DNA from: Bacteroidales bacterium | Lineage (GTDB): Bacteria; Bacteroidota; Bacteroidia; Bacteroidales; UBA932 | Length of the DNA: 62,960 bases | Direction: 5' to 3' | Assembly: GCA_017513445.1 (NCBI GenBank) | Contig: JAFXFS010000007.1 | Location: 1-62,960, forward strand | Shown here: positions 52,710-62,009 of the stretch, one piece after another | Layout of the letters: each line of letters opens with the position of its first letter | How positions within the stretch are numbered: position 1 is the stretch's first letter | Notes under the pieces: generated by a model | The model's database searches: none | Seen by the model: only the letters and a program-made list of their open reading frames with translations | Told to the model about the DNA's origin: nothing | Program-made: the position numbers and the translations under genes

Positions 52710-53516
52710 ATGAAAAGAAATGTCAGAGTGATGGGTATTCTGAATCTATCTCCTGATTCATTTTATGAGGCAAGTAGAGCAACCTCTGAAAGTGAGTTTA
52801 GAGATGGTATGGATAGGATGATTGCTTCAGGGGCAGATATTATTGATATAGGCCTCTTCTCCTCCCGTCCTGGTGCAGAATATGTCTCTCCAGAAGAGCA
52901 GTTTGCAAGGGTTGAACCATATCTTCAAATTTTGAGAGATGAATATATTAGTAAGAGCAATATCGAGCTCTCATTTGATACTACATCTTCCGAAGTAGTG
53001 CTTCGCATTTATGACTCAATAGGTCCCTTTATTGTCAATGATATCTCTGCCTCTGCTGAGGATGATGATATGTTAAAGAGGGTAGGGGAACTCTCTCTTG
53101 ACTATATTGCTATGCATATGAAGGGAGATCCTCGTACAATGCAGAGTTTGGCTCAGTATGACTCTGTTGTGACTGATGTTATTGATTTCTTCAAACAATT
53201 TGAAGAGCGAGCATCACGCTTTGGAATCAATAACTATATTATTGACCCTGGTTTTGGCTTTTCTAAAACAATTTCACAAAACTATGAACTCCTTGCACAT
53301 TTGGATGAGTTCTCTACTCTAAATAGGGAAATATTGGTTGGTATATCTCGTAAGAGTATGATTTATAAATTGTTAGGGACATCGCCTGATGATGCCCTAT
53401 CTGCAACATCAGCTCTCCATTTGTATGCGCTTAACAAGGGTGCCTCCATACTTAGAGTTCACGATGTCCGCCAAGCCAAGGAGGTAGTTTCTCTTTATAA
53501 TGCCTTACAGCAATGA
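52710..53516 (+). CDS. folP: Dihydropteroate synthase
   Basis: 268 residues from the ATG at 52710. The TIM barrel carries GILNLSPDSFYEASRA, GADIIDIGLFSSRPGAEYV, NDISASAEDD and YIIDPGFGFSKT. It joins pABA to the pterin pyrophosphate and is the sulfonamide target. One odd point is GLFSSRPGA where most have GGxSTRPGA (Gly and Thr replaced). Confidence 0.94.
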   Translation: MKRNVRVMGILNLSPDSFYEASRATSESEFRDGMDRMIASGADIIDIGLFSSRPGAEYVSPEEQFARVEPYLQILRDEYISKSNIELSFDTTSSEVVLRIYDSIGPFIVNDISASAEDDDMLKRVGELSLDYIAMHMKGDPRTMQSLAQYDSVVTDVIDFFKQFEERASRFGINNYIIDPGFGFSKTISQNYELLAHLDEFSTLNREILVGISRKSMIYKLLGTSPDDALSATSALHLYALNKGASILRVHDVRQAKEVVSLYNALQQ

Positions 53517-53526
53517 TGTTCTTAGT

Positions 53527-53543
53527 TCCGCCAGCAATGACGT
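53527..53543. repeat. Fragment of the dispersed repeat
   Basis: A short CCGCCAGCAATGACG tail of the type A/tandem repeat family lies between the converging folP and thiD genes. Confidence 0.5.
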
Positions 53544-53582
53544 GAGTACAAGCTTCTTCAGCAAAGGGGGGAGATCTTCTCT

Positions 53583-54380
53583 TTAATGCCAGAAGTGATT
53601 TACAGGTCCGTGTCCATGTCCAATTGTGTAGTTGGCACCGGAGATTATTGCCTGTTCAATGTAATGTTTAGCAGATCTTGCCGCCGACGAAAGATCTTCT
53701 CCTTTCGCTAAAGCAGCAGCAAGAGCTGAAGATAAAGTGCAACCTGTTCCGTGAGTATTTTTAGTCTTAACACGTTTTGATTCCAACTTAATGATTTCAT
53801 CCAATTCTGCATTATAGAAATAATCCACTAACAACTCTCCCGAAAGATGGCCTGCTTTAAGAAATACAGAAATACTCCTGTTATTGGATAATTGCAGAGC
53901 AACCTTATCAAAATTCTCTTCACTTTCGATTTTGAATCCTGAAAGAATCTCTGCCTCAGGAATATTAGGAGTTATTATTCGTGATAGTGGTAATAGTCTG
54001 TCAATCAGTGTATTAATGGCACTCTCTTCGATTAGTCTGTGTCCCGATGTTGATACCATTACCGGATCAAGTACAACATTGCGAATATTATATTGTTCAA
54101 TTTTATCAGCAACGAGGTTAACAACATCAGAGGAGTGAAGCATTCCTATTTTTATAGCATCAGCTCCAATGTCTGATAGGACAGCATCAATCTGACCAGA
54201 AAGAATATCCAATGGGACAGGGTGTACAGCTTGTACGCCTATTGTGTTTTGTACTGTAATGGCTGTTATAGCTGATGATGCATAGCACCCCATTGCACTG
54301 ATTGCTTTAATATCTGCCTGGATTCCTGCTCCTCCACCGGAGTCACTCCCGGCGATTGTAAGTACTCTTGAATATTTCAT
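53583..54380 (-). CDS. thiD: Hydroxymethylpyrimidine/phosphomethylpyrimidine kinase
   Basis: 265 residues, ribokinase-like. AGSDSGGGAGIQADIKA at the N-terminus, DPVMVSTSGHRL, and the anion hole TKNTHGTGCTLSSALAAALA with the catalytic Asp replaced by the usual Cys/Gly loop of ThiD. It phosphorylates HMP and HMP-P for thiamine. Last gene of the salvage operon. Confidence 0.95.
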   Translation of the reverse strand: MKYSRVLTIAGSDSGGGAGIQADIKAISAMGCYASSAITAITVQNTIGVQAVHPVPLDILSGQIDAVLSDIGADAIKIGMLHSSDVVNLVADKIEQYNIRNVVLDPVMVSTSGHRLIEESAINTLIDRLLPLSRIITPNIPEAEILSGFKIESEENFDKVALQLSNNRSISVFLKAGHLSGELLVDYFYNAELDEIIKLESKRVKTKNTHGTGCTLSSALAAALAKGEDLSSAARSAKHYIEQAIISGANYTIGHGHGPVNHFWH

Positions 54381-54397
54381 ATCAAATAATTTTCTAA

Positions 54398-55348
54398 TTA
54401 AAAATGTCTGAATCCCATATAATCTCTCTCTGACCCTCTCCAGATAATTTTATCACCAGAGATAATCTTACCAATAACAAAATGATTGAAATCTATCTTT
54501 TTTGCATTTTCTTCGCTGATTGTAAAAAGCAATTCATAATCTTCTCCACCACTAATTGCAAGCTCTAATGGATCCCAACCATATTCGGCACATTTACTCT
54601 TCAATTCATTAGAAAGAGGAATCATTGATGTATCAATCTCTGCACCCACTCCCGAGGCCTCAATTATATGACGCAAATCAGAGCCAATCCCATCAGAGAT
54701 GTCCATCATTGCCGATGCCCCGGCTGCTGCAATTTCCATTCCCTCCTTTACTCTTGGCATAGGAAGATAATGCCTTGCAATCAGTATCTCAGCATCTGCG
54801 TCCCGTCCGCTCCCCTCAAGGATAATTTTCAATCCGCATCCTGAGTCTCCGAGGTTACCTGTAACGCATATTAGGTCCCCAATTGCAGCATAGCTCCTCT
54901 TTACAGATTTTCCAGCAGGGGCCTCTCCGGTTACCGTAACACTTATGCATAATCTGTCAGGAGAAGAGGTTGTGTCACCTCCCAGAAGTGGGCATCCATA
55001 GAGTGAGGAAATCTCCTTGTAGCCCCTGAAGAACTCATCTGTCCACTCCTTGCCCAAACCTTTTGGGAGTGCAAAGGAGAGGAATGATCCGGTACATCTT
55101 CCCCCCATTGCCGCAATGTCGCTGATATTTACCGCAGCACTTTTCCACCCCAGGCGGTAAGCACTTATGTCATCCATAAGGAAATGTGTCCCCTCTATGA
55201 GCATATCTGTACTTACCAGAGTCTCCATTCCGCTTTTCTGAGGCATTACGGCGCAGTCATCTCCTATTCCCAGATACCCCTGTGGAACTTCAATCCCCTG
55301 TTTTATATCCTCAATAAGGCCAAACTCGCCCAATTTCCTTAAATCCAT
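54398..55348 (-). CDS. thiL: Thiamine-monophosphate kinase
   Basis: 316 residues. GIGDDCAVM (metal Asp pair), DMLIEGTHF, GWKSAAVNISDIAAMGG and MMDISDGIGSDLRHIIEASG are ThiL hallmarks. It turns TMP into the active cofactor TPP. Its start overlaps the ThiE-TenA stop by 10 bases. Confidence 0.96.
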   Translation of the reverse strand: MDLRKLGEFGLIEDIKQGIEVPQGYLGIGDDCAVMPQKSGMETLVSTDMLIEGTHFLMDDISAYRLGWKSAAVNISDIAAMGGRCTGSFLSFALPKGLGKEWTDEFFRGYKEISSLYGCPLLGGDTTSSPDRLCISVTVTGEAPAGKSVKRSYAAIGDLICVTGNLGDSGCGLKIILEGSGRDADAEILIARHYLPMPRVKEGMEIAAAGASAMMDISDGIGSDLRHIIEASGVGAEIDTSMIPLSNELKSKCAEYGWDPLELAISGGEDYELLFTISEENAKKIDFNHFVIGKIISGDKIIWRGSERDYMGFRHF

Positions 55349-56652
55349 CCTTCAAGCGTTTTTGCGTAATCATAAGATTTACCTTCCCCCTCGTAACCGT
55401 AATCCCAGAAGGCATATTCATACAGCGCAGCCTTCAGGTAGTAATATGTCATCTTTTCACGGGTCTGTATGTCTGTTTTGGCAGCCCATGAGTCAATAAT
55501 GTCCAATACGGCTCTTGTCCCTTGTGTGAACTCTTCATTTCCGTACTCCAGAATCCACTCTTTGTATGGATTCTCATCCATCTTGGCAATTTTAAGTATG
55601 TGCAGCCCCACACGGTTGTAGATCCACATGCAAGGGAGCATAACAGCAAGTGCCAGGCAACGGTTGCCTGTATCAATACCCTCCTGAATTAAATCTACAT
55701 AACCCTTGGTCACTTCAGAAACCGGTACATCTGTATTGATTCCGTATTTTTCTATCAGAAACTTGTGCATCAGTTTTTCCCCCTCCATGCCGCTTTTGGC
55801 AATTGCTGTGAACATCTCTCTGTTCTGCGGGGTATCCATCATCTCTGCTGCTGTTAGCATATGGGCATAATACCCTTTAAGGTAGTGTTCATCCTGGGCA
55901 ATGTAACTTGCAAACTTCTCTAATTCCAATGTCCCTCCCGACAAATCTCCAATGAATTTCTGCCCCAGAATTGCCTTGTATATTTTATTGGATTTCCTCC
56001 ATACCTCCTGGCACCAACTCTCTGTAGTATTTGCATCAACAATTTCCTTCAACTCTCTTGCTGCACCGCAAACATCTTGCGCAGAAGAAATTGCGCTCAC
56101 TACCGCAATACCGTCACATCCTGTCTGCATTACCTCTGCAGCGGTTGTACTGTTCATACCACCTATTGCTACAGTTGGGTGAATTGACATTCTTACTGCT
56201 TCCTTCAATCCCTCTATCCCGAAAGCTTTTGCAGTATCGGTCTTTGTCTGGGTTGCAAATACAGGTGAAATTCCCACATAATCCACATCAAGGTAATTTG
56301 CCTGCAGAAGGTCATCAATATTCTCAACGGATAGCCCTATGATTTTATCGGGACCAAGTAGCTCTCGTGCAATATTATATGGCATATCTGACTGTCCGAT
56401 GTGAACCCCATCCGCATCTACGGCCAGAGCAACATCAACTCTGTCATTAATTATTAACGGGATGGAGAGTGGCGTAAGGAGAGTTTTTATCCTCTTTGCC
56501 AACTCAATAAATTCCCTTGTTGAGGCCTCCTTTTCGCGTAGTTGCACCATTGTTACACCTCCTGCAACTGCTTCAGAAACAACCTCTTCCAAAGATCTTC
56601 CTAATGATAGAGATCGATCTGTGACTAAGTATAATTTTAATGCCTCTTCCAT
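55339..56652 (-). CDS. Thiamine-phosphate synthase fused to TenA
   Basis: 437 residues. About 1-210 is ThiE: TMVQLREKEASTREFIEL, NDRVDVALAVDADGVHIG, GISPVFATQTKTD and a GGMNSTTA phosphate loop. About 218-437 is TenA, with YIAQDEHYLKGYYAHMLTAA and the active-site Cys in MLPCMWIYNRVG. TenA frees HMP from degraded thiamine, and ThiE joins HMP-PP to thiazole phosphate. The fusion puts salvage and coupling in one chain. It starts 3 bases after the thiM stop. Confidence 0.94.
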   Translation of the reverse strand: MEEALKLYLVTDRSLSLGRSLEEVVSEAVAGGVTMVQLREKEASTREFIELAKRIKTLLTPLSIPLIINDRVDVALAVDADGVHIGQSDMPYNIARELLGPDKIIGLSVENIDDLLQANYLDVDYVGISPVFATQTKTDTAKAFGIEGLKEAVRMSIHPTVAIGGMNSTTAAEVMQTGCDGIAVVSAISSAQDVCGAARELKEIVDANTTESWCQEVWRKSNKIYKAILGQKFIGDLSGGTLELEKFASYIAQDEHYLKGYYAHMLTAAEMMDTPQNREMFTAIAKSGMEGEKLMHKFLIEKYGINTDVPVSEVTKGYVDLIQEGIDTGNRCLALAVMLPCMWIYNRVGLHILKIAKMDENPYKEWILEYGNEEFTQGTRAVLDIIDSWAAKTDIQTREKMTYYYLKAALYEYAFWDYGYEGEGKSYDYAKTLEGWI

Positions 56653-56655
56653 AAC

Positions 56656-57441
56656 TTATAGCGTTTCTGCTCTTAGGTTGTATAGTTCATCAAGAAAATG
56701 GAGTTGCATTGAGCCATTTCCTTTAGCAATGAGAGCTGCTCTCTCTCCAGCCAGACTCATAACAGCCATAGCCGCAGTAGCAGCTACCATAGGGTCTTCA
56801 ACAACAGCGGTAAATGCTCCAACTAAGGCAGTTGCTGTACAACCCATTCCTGTTACAGATGTCATAATAGGAGATCCTCCATCAACGGTATGTGTCTCAT
56901 TACCATTTGTAATGTAATCTGTCTCACCGCTGATAACCACCACAGCACCGCTCTTTTTTGCGAGAATTTTGGCAGCATCAAGTGCATCGTTACTTGATGC
57001 GATACTATCCACACCTTTACTCTTAATCTCAGCATTAACAAGTGCCATTATCTCACTGGCATTTCCTCTGATTATTGTTGGATGACATAAGTTAATGATT
57101 TTCAAAGCAGTAGCTGTGCGTTGACTGGTTGCTCCTGCTCCAACAGGATCAAGAACTATCGGTGTGCCTCTTCGTGAAGCAGCCATTCCTGCGATTATCA
57201 TACCCTCAATCCATTGATCATCAAGTGTGCCAATGTTAATAACTAATGCCCCGGCAATAGATGTCATCTCCTCCATCTCATCTTTCCAATGAGCCATAAC
57301 AGGGGAGGCCCCAATTGCAAGTAATGCATTTGCGGAGTTATTCATCACAACATAGTTTGTAATGTTATGAATAAGTGGATTTCTGTCTCTTACTGCAGAG
57401 ATTGCAGAAGTGAGTTGTTCGTTCGAAATAGTAGTTTTCAT
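56656..57441 (-). CDS. thiM: Hydroxyethylthiazole kinase
   Basis: 261 residues from the ATG at 57441. PLIHNITNYVVMNNSANALL and GASPVMAH are ThiM signatures; VTGMGCTATALVGAFTAV is the phosphate loop. It phosphorylates salvaged thiazole alcohol. First gene of the operon, 67 bases after a TPP riboswitch. With ThiD, TenA, ThiE and ThiL it makes a complete salvage set without thiC or thiG. Confidence 0.95.
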   Translation of the reverse strand: MKTTISNEQLTSAISAVRDRNPLIHNITNYVVMNNSANALLAIGASPVMAHWKDEMEEMTSIAGALVINIGTLDDQWIEGMIIAGMAASRRGTPIVLDPVGAGATSQRTATALKIINLCHPTIIRGNASEIMALVNAEIKSKGVDSIASSNDALDAAKILAKKSGAVVVISGETDYITNGNETHTVDGGSPIMTSVTGMGCTATALVGAFTAVVEDPMVAATAAMAVMSLAGERAALIAKGNGSMQLHFLDELYNLRAETL

Positions 57442-57508
57442 TGTTCTAACTTTCTTGGACAACTCAGAGAAGCAGCTTAATAGTAAAGCCAAAACAATAA
57501 ATACTAAT

Positions 57509-57591
57509 ACCGTTTCCCTGCGCTGTCATTATACATATCAGGTTCATAGGGTATATTCTCAGCCGATTAAATGTGCGGCACCCCTAACAGC
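57509..57591 (-). ncRNA. TPP (THI-element) riboswitch
   Basis: On the minus strand the order is GGGGTGC, then CGGCTGAGA, ACCC, TGAACCTGAT, a TAATGaCAGCG segment and AGGGAA: the invariant THI-box elements. P1 closes with GCTGTT (57586-57591) and AACGGT (57509-57514) counting G-U pairs. It controls thiM-thiE/tenA-thiL-thiD in response to TPP, by transcription or translation. Confidence 0.95.
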
Positions 57592-57595
57592 AAAA

Positions 57596-57629
57596 CAAAG
57601 GTATAAATTATTTTGGTTTAAACTCCAAA
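57596..57629 (-). promoter_or_regulatory. Promoter of the thiamine operon
   Basis: Minus-strand TACCTTTG (57596-57603) with TTTG 22 bases further upstream (57626-57629, a longer gap than usual). Transcription would start at the first bases of the riboswitch. Confidence 0.5.
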
Positions 57630-57646
57630 AAAGAGGTTATTTTTTT

Positions 57647-57863
57647 GTCATTCCCAGACTTGACATAACACTACCGTCATTCCCGAGCCTGTCTCGGGAA
57701 TCTGTTTTTGTGCCATCAATTGGTTGATGCACAATAGATTGCCGGGCTTCGCCCAGCAATGACGTTTTGATTTCGTCATTCCCGAACTTGCTTCGGGAAT
57801 CTGTTTCTGTGCCATTAATTGGCTGATGCACAATAGATTGCCGAGCTTCGCCCAGCAATGACG
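57647..57863. repeat. Intergenic palindromic repeat block 3
   Basis: Two nearly identical composite units in tandem: a type B hairpin (ATTCCCGAG...CTCGGGAAT or a variant), then 'tctgttt-tgtgccat-aattgg-tgatgcacaatag', then a type A hairpin (GCCGGGC-TTCG-CCCAGC) and AATGACG. A broken type B copy precedes them at 57647. It fills the gap between GHL10 and the thiamine leader. Open frames across it are chance readings of the repeat. Confidence 0.85.
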
Positions 57864-57869
57864 TAAGAT

Positions 57870-59036
57870 TTACGAATTGTTTTCTTCGTCAGCAACGGCA
57901 GATAGTGCTTCCTTAAGTTTGGTCCAATAATCAGGGGCGTGATTTATCCCCTCCAATGAGAAGAAGCAGATGCCATTGGAGCCACCATCTTTAACATACT
58001 TTATAAATTCAGGAATTCTATCAGCAGGAACGTGGCCAACAAATAGGCCTGAACACAATTTCGCGCTATTATTTGCTGCCTTAAGAGCTTCAACTCCCTC
58101 GCGAGTAGCAGTTTCAACCCACTGATCATCAAAATCATAGAATTTATGATAAATCATTGGGAAGAGATAGTCAAAATTTCTGAAGTTTGCCCAATCTTGT
58201 CGTACAAGCTTTTTAGACTCTTCTGGAGATGCAAAAACAGCGGCAGAGGCAACTTTGCCACACTTTTTAATCTCTGCAGCAATATCACTTGCCATCTTTG
58301 ACATCAAGTCCCAGCGATATTGCATCCACTCTTGATTAGATGTAGGATCCTCAAGTTCAATAGGGTCGATGCCTGTCAATTTTTTGAAATTTTCTCGGCA
58401 AGTATCGCAGTAACAGAAGTCCCAAAGAGGATATACCTTATCTTGAACTACGCCTCTTGATTCGTGCAAGCCATAAGGAAGAATTACATCGGGATATCTG
58501 ATAAAGTCAAGATGAATACCAGCCAGACCATCAATTTCTGCCAACTCTCTTACTCTATCTTTTAGATACTCTGTAACTTCAGGATGAGATGGACAAAGCC
58601 ATCTGTAGTGTTCTCTGTTATAGAGTTTAATGTCGAGGCAAGATTCTCCCTGTGCATTAACTTGATACCACTCAGGATGTGCTTTGCGAAGGGTCATCTC
58701 TGTGCGGTTGGTTGTCCAAATCCAAGCGTGAAGTTCGATATCATACTTTTTTGCAAACTGAGCTGCACGACTGATAATCTCAATTGCAGCATCATCTCTA
58801 AAAGTAGTACTATCCAAAATTGCTGGCTTTGCACCATGACACTCCATAATAATAGCATCAATGCCACACTCTTTGCAATTGATAAAGTACTCTTCCATTT
58901 TTTCGTCAGACATATTTATCGAGCCACTTACCCAAGCCCAAACCTTATCTTCTGAATTATCAATTTTTTCAGTACAGCTTGAAATGGAAAAAATTGCTGT
59001 AACTACAACAATAAATGCAAATAATCTCTTAAACAT
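57870..59036 (-). CDS. GHL10-family (glycoside-hydrolase-like) lipoprotein
   Basis: 388 residues. Lipobox ISSC, Cys21. A TIM-barrel protein like the GHL10/DUF187 family: VWAWVSGSINMSDE, IELHAWIWTTNRTEM, WLCPSHPEVTEYL, GIHLDFIRYPDVILPYGLHE and FPMIYHKFYDF. The Asp in HLDFIRYP sits where a catalytic acid is expected. It probably acts on a polysaccharide or peptidoglycan at the surface; the substrate is unknown. A Cys-rich CYCDTC insertion is present. Confidence 0.85.
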   Translation of the reverse strand: MFKRLFAFIVVVTAIFSISSCTEKIDNSEDKVWAWVSGSINMSDEKMEEYFINCKECGIDAIIMECHGAKPAILDSTTFRDDAAIEIISRAAQFAKKYDIELHAWIWTTNRTEMTLRKAHPEWYQVNAQGESCLDIKLYNREHYRWLCPSHPEVTEYLKDRVRELAEIDGLAGIHLDFIRYPDVILPYGLHESRGVVQDKVYPLWDFCYCDTCRENFKKLTGIDPIELEDPTSNQEWMQYRWDLMSKMASDIAAEIKKCGKVASAAVFASPEESKKLVRQDWANFRNFDYLFPMIYHKFYDFDDQWVETATREGVEALKAANNSAKLCSGLFVGHVPADRIPEFIKYVKDGGSNGICFFSLEGINHAPDYWTKLKEALSAVADEENNS

Positions 59037-59056
59037 AGCAAATGGATTTTGTTTCC

Positions 59057-59064
59057 CAAAGATA
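59057..59064 (-). promoter_or_regulatory. -7 promoter element for the GHL10 gene
   Basis: TATCTTTG on the minus strand, 20 bases before the start codon. No clear -33 partner. Confidence 0.45.
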
Positions 59065-59459
59065 GGAAGAACTCGCGAGAAAAAGGCAGGAAATTGGGAA
59101 ATAATGCAATTCGTTGGTAGATTGTTTAATACGCAACGGGCTTCCGTGGTTGTAATGCGGTCCTGAAAGACCGTATATAGATGAGTTAAGATGTAGATTT
59201 GCTACTAATCCGTTGCCTTTTTTGAGGGCAAAAATCGGTCAGAAAAATGGTTCTTAATCTCCATCGGCATCCCAATAACCGCCTCAAAGAACGCGTATTT
59301 TCCAATCTTTGCTATGACAAAGGTAAGCATTTTTTCTTGAGGTGAGAAAAAATATAGGCTCAGATATTGGGGCATAGTACTTTATTCTATATTCCGCTAT
59401 ATTATTCATGCCTTTCATTTGCTCTTTATACTTTAATTTTGCAACCAAAGTAAAGAGTT
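59065..59459. other. Junction region between the chromosome and the integrase element
   Basis: No gene is seen. A small stem (CGGTC-ctgaaa-GACCG) lies near 59160-59175 and a TAATTTTG box (59434-59441) ahead of the first integrase could be its promoter. That box with the next base reads TTAATTTTGC, one base from the GTAnnTTTGC core used by CTnDOT-type elements. The left end of the element must lie here, but without the right end it cannot be fixed. Confidence 0.45.
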
Positions 59460-60683
59460 ATGAATCAAGTAAATGTAAAGGTGGCGTTCTACCTCAAAAA
59501 GAGCGAAGCGGATGCCAAAGGCAATTGCCCTGTGATGGCGAGATTGACCGTCGGAAAATACTCCGAAGCGGCATTCAGTTTGAAGATGTCGGTGCCTCAT
59601 ACGATGTGGCACTCAGGTCGTGCTACAGGTAAGAGTGTAGCTGCCCGAGAGATCAATCGTCAGTTGGATGAGATTCGTGCCACGGCACTCTCCATCTTTC
59701 AGGAGCAGATAGCCATACACGATATTGTAACGGCAAAAGATGTGAAATGCCTTCTATTGGGTATGGCATCAGGTCAAGAGACCTTGATGAGTTATTTTCG
59801 TGCCTTCATCAAGAATTTTGAAAAGCGTGTGGGCGTAAATCGTGTTGCAGGAACTCTGCGTGCCTACAAGTACGCATACCAACATATCGAAAAGTTCTTG
59901 AATGAGAAGTACAAGTTAACAGATATTCCCTTTACGGCATTGGATCGCTCGTTTATCGACAAGTACGACCTCCACTTGCGTACCGAGTGCCATTTGGCAT
60001 TGGGTACCATCAAGCAATTGACAACGAACTTCAAGACTATTATCGGTGAAGCTATTGCCGATGGCATTCTTACTACCAATCCATTCTGGGGCTATGAGGC
60101 GGAGCGTCCGAAGAGAGAGCAGAAATATCTGACCACAGAGGAACTGCAACTGATGATGACCACTCCACTTCATAATGCCAAGTTGTACCACATACGAGAC
60201 CTCTTCTTATTCTCTTGCTATACAGGTATCCCTTACGGTGATATGTGTATGCTGACCAAGGAGGATTTAGCAACAGATGAAGATGGCACGCTATGGATAA
60301 AGACCTCTCGTAAGAAGACCAAGATAGATTATGAGGTGCCTTTGCTGGATATTCCTATCTACATAATAGACAAGTATCGCGATGTGGATTCTGACGGCAA
60401 ACTTCTTCCGATGTATAGCAATTCGGAAATGAATCGTCAGTTGAAGGTGATTGCCAAGATGTGCGGTATAGAGCGTAGAATCGTCTTTCATGCAGGAAGG
60501 CACACATACGCTACGGAGATTACCCTCTCACACGGCGTGCCTTTGGAAACGGTCAGTAAGATGTTGGGACATGCTGAGATTACTACTACCCAGATTTATG
60601 CAAAAGTCACCGATGATAAGATTGATGCCGACACAAAAGTGCTTGATAGTAAAATCAGTGAACGTTTTTCAGTAGCCATTTAA
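59460..60683 (+). CDS. Tyrosine recombinase (integrase) 1
   Basis: 407 residues. Arm-binding N-terminal domain, SAM-like core-binding domain (about 105-205, SYFRAFIKNFEKRVGVNRVA), then the catalytic domain. Box I reads CYTGIPYGDM, with Pro where most have the first Arg, as in IntDOT-like enzymes. Box II keeps FHAGRHTYAT, LGHAEITTT and Tyr in QIYAKVTD. It probably integrates the element whose left end this is. Base composition looks richer in G+C than the chromosome genes. Confidence 0.92.
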   Translation: MNQVNVKVAFYLKKSEADAKGNCPVMARLTVGKYSEAAFSLKMSVPHTMWHSGRATGKSVAAREINRQLDEIRATALSIFQEQIAIHDIVTAKDVKCLLLGMASGQETLMSYFRAFIKNFEKRVGVNRVAGTLRAYKYAYQHIEKFLNEKYKLTDIPFTALDRSFIDKYDLHLRTECHLALGTIKQLTTNFKTIIGEAIADGILTTNPFWGYEAERPKREQKYLTTEELQLMMTTPLHNAKLYHIRDLFLFSCYTGIPYGDMCMLTKEDLATDEDGTLWIKTSRKKTKIDYEVPLLDIPIYIIDKYRDVDSDGKLLPMYSNSEMNRQLKVIAKMCGIERRIVFHAGRHTYATEITLSHGVPLETVSKMLGHAEITTTQIYAKVTDDKIDADTKVLDSKISERFSVAI

Positions 60684-60703
60684 TAACCATAAAATGACTG
60701 CTT

Positions 60704-62005
60704 ATGAGAAATAATAGAGATAACCAAGATACAAAGCGCAGAAGTACCTTTGCCATATTGTTTTACATTAACCGCACGAAAATACGCAAGGATGGCACAT
60801 GCCAACTCTTGTGCAAGGTAAGTATAGATGCCGAATGGGAACAAATCGGCACTAAGGCTTCCGTAAACCCTGACATCTGGAATCCAGAAACGGGGCGTGC
60901 CGATGGTCGCAGTGAAAATGCCGTAACGGTAAACCGAGCCATCGACGAACTCACCAGAGAGATTACCAACCACTATAACCATATAAAGAAGAGCTTAGGC
61001 TTTGTTACCGCTGAACTTGTAAAGAATGCCGTTAAAGGTATCGGGCAAAAGCCTGTAACATTGCTCGCCCTTTTTCGTGAACACAATGAGGAGTTCAAGA
61101 AACGCATTGGAGTGGATAGAATCAAAGAGACATACGACAGCTATCAGCGTTCCTATAAGCATCTTGCAGCCTTTATTCAGGAAAAGAAAGGTGTTGAAGA
61201 TATAACTTTGCGTAGCCTTGACAAGGTATTCTACGACGACTTTGAAATTTTCTTGCAGACGGACTGTAAAATGAAGCCCAAGACTGTTCATGAGCATCTG
61301 TATAGACTGAAGAAAATGACAATGCGAGCCGTCAGCCAAGGTACACTAAGGCGTGATCCATATTGCAGACTGCATCCTGAACTACCTAAGCGAAAGAGTC
61401 GTCATCTGAAGTTGGAAGACCTTAAAACATTGATGTCAACGCAGATTGACAAGCCTAACCTGCAACGGGTACGTGACTGGTTCATCTTCTCGACCTTTAC
61501 AGGATTAGCTTATGCAGACTTGAAGCGACTATCCGTAAATGACATTACTCAAGCCGAGGATGGTAGCTGGTGGATACACATCAAGCGACAGAAGACCGAC
61601 ACTCCATCAGTTATAAAACTACTTGATGTCCCATTGCGTATCATTGAAAAGTACAAGCACGAGCGACAGGGAGATAAGGTTTTCAACCTATATACCCGTG
61701 AGTACCTAATCAGATTGACAAGGGAATTAGGTGAAGAGTATGGCTTCTCCCTTACCTTCCACAAAGCCCGTCATAATTTCGGTACCCATATGACTCTCTC
61801 GCTTGGAGTACCACTTGAAACGGTAAGCAAGATGATGGGACATACGAACATTACGACCACTCAAATTTACGCACAAGTAACAGATAAAAAGGTTGATGAG
61901 GACATGAAGCGACTTAAGGAGGTAACGGCAGGACAGAAGATTAATATCTATGAGGAGGATTTGAGCAACCTACCCAAGCGTAGAAGAAAAGCAGCCTCCG
62001 TATGA
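60704..62005 (+). CDS. Tyrosine recombinase (integrase) 2
   Basis: 433 residues, a paralog of the preceding gene 20 bases on. Same plan: N-terminal Arm domain (FAILFYINRTKIRKDGTCQL), SAM-like domain, catalytic domain. Box I is FTGLAYADLKRL (Ala for Arg), box II FHKARHNFGTHM, MGHTNITTTQ, Tyr in IYAQVTD. Tandem integrases at one end are known in Bacteroides mobile elements; both may be needed for excision. Confidence 0.92.
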   Translation: MRNNRDNQDTKRRSTFAILFYINRTKIRKDGTCQLLCKVSIDAEWEQIGTKASVNPDIWNPETGRADGRSENAVTVNRAIDELTREITNHYNHIKKSLGFVTAELVKNAVKGIGQKPVTLLALFREHNEEFKKRIGVDRIKETYDSYQRSYKHLAAFIQEKKGVEDITLRSLDKVFYDDFEIFLQTDCKMKPKTVHEHLYRLKKMTMRAVSQGTLRRDPYCRLHPELPKRKSRHLKLEDLKTLMSTQIDKPNLQRVRDWFIFSTFTGLAYADLKRLSVNDITQAEDGSWWIHIKRQKTDTPSVIKLLDVPLRIIEKYKHERQGDKVFNLYTREYLIRLTRELGEEYGFSLTFHKARHNFGTHMTLSLGVPLETVSKMMGHTNITTTQIYAQVTDKKVDEDMKRLKEVTAGQKINIYEEDLSNLPKRRRKAASV

Positions 62006-62009
62006 ATGT

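Noticed and set aside
57637-57858. Open frames of 60-70 codons across repeat block 3
   Set aside because: They translate the same repeat twice (for example VHQPINGT/VHQPIDGT); they are readings of the palindromic repeats, not genes.
59150-59200. Possible tRNA as the integration target before the integrases
   Set aside because: A small GGTC/GACC stem is present but no cloverleaf or TTC loop could be drawn.
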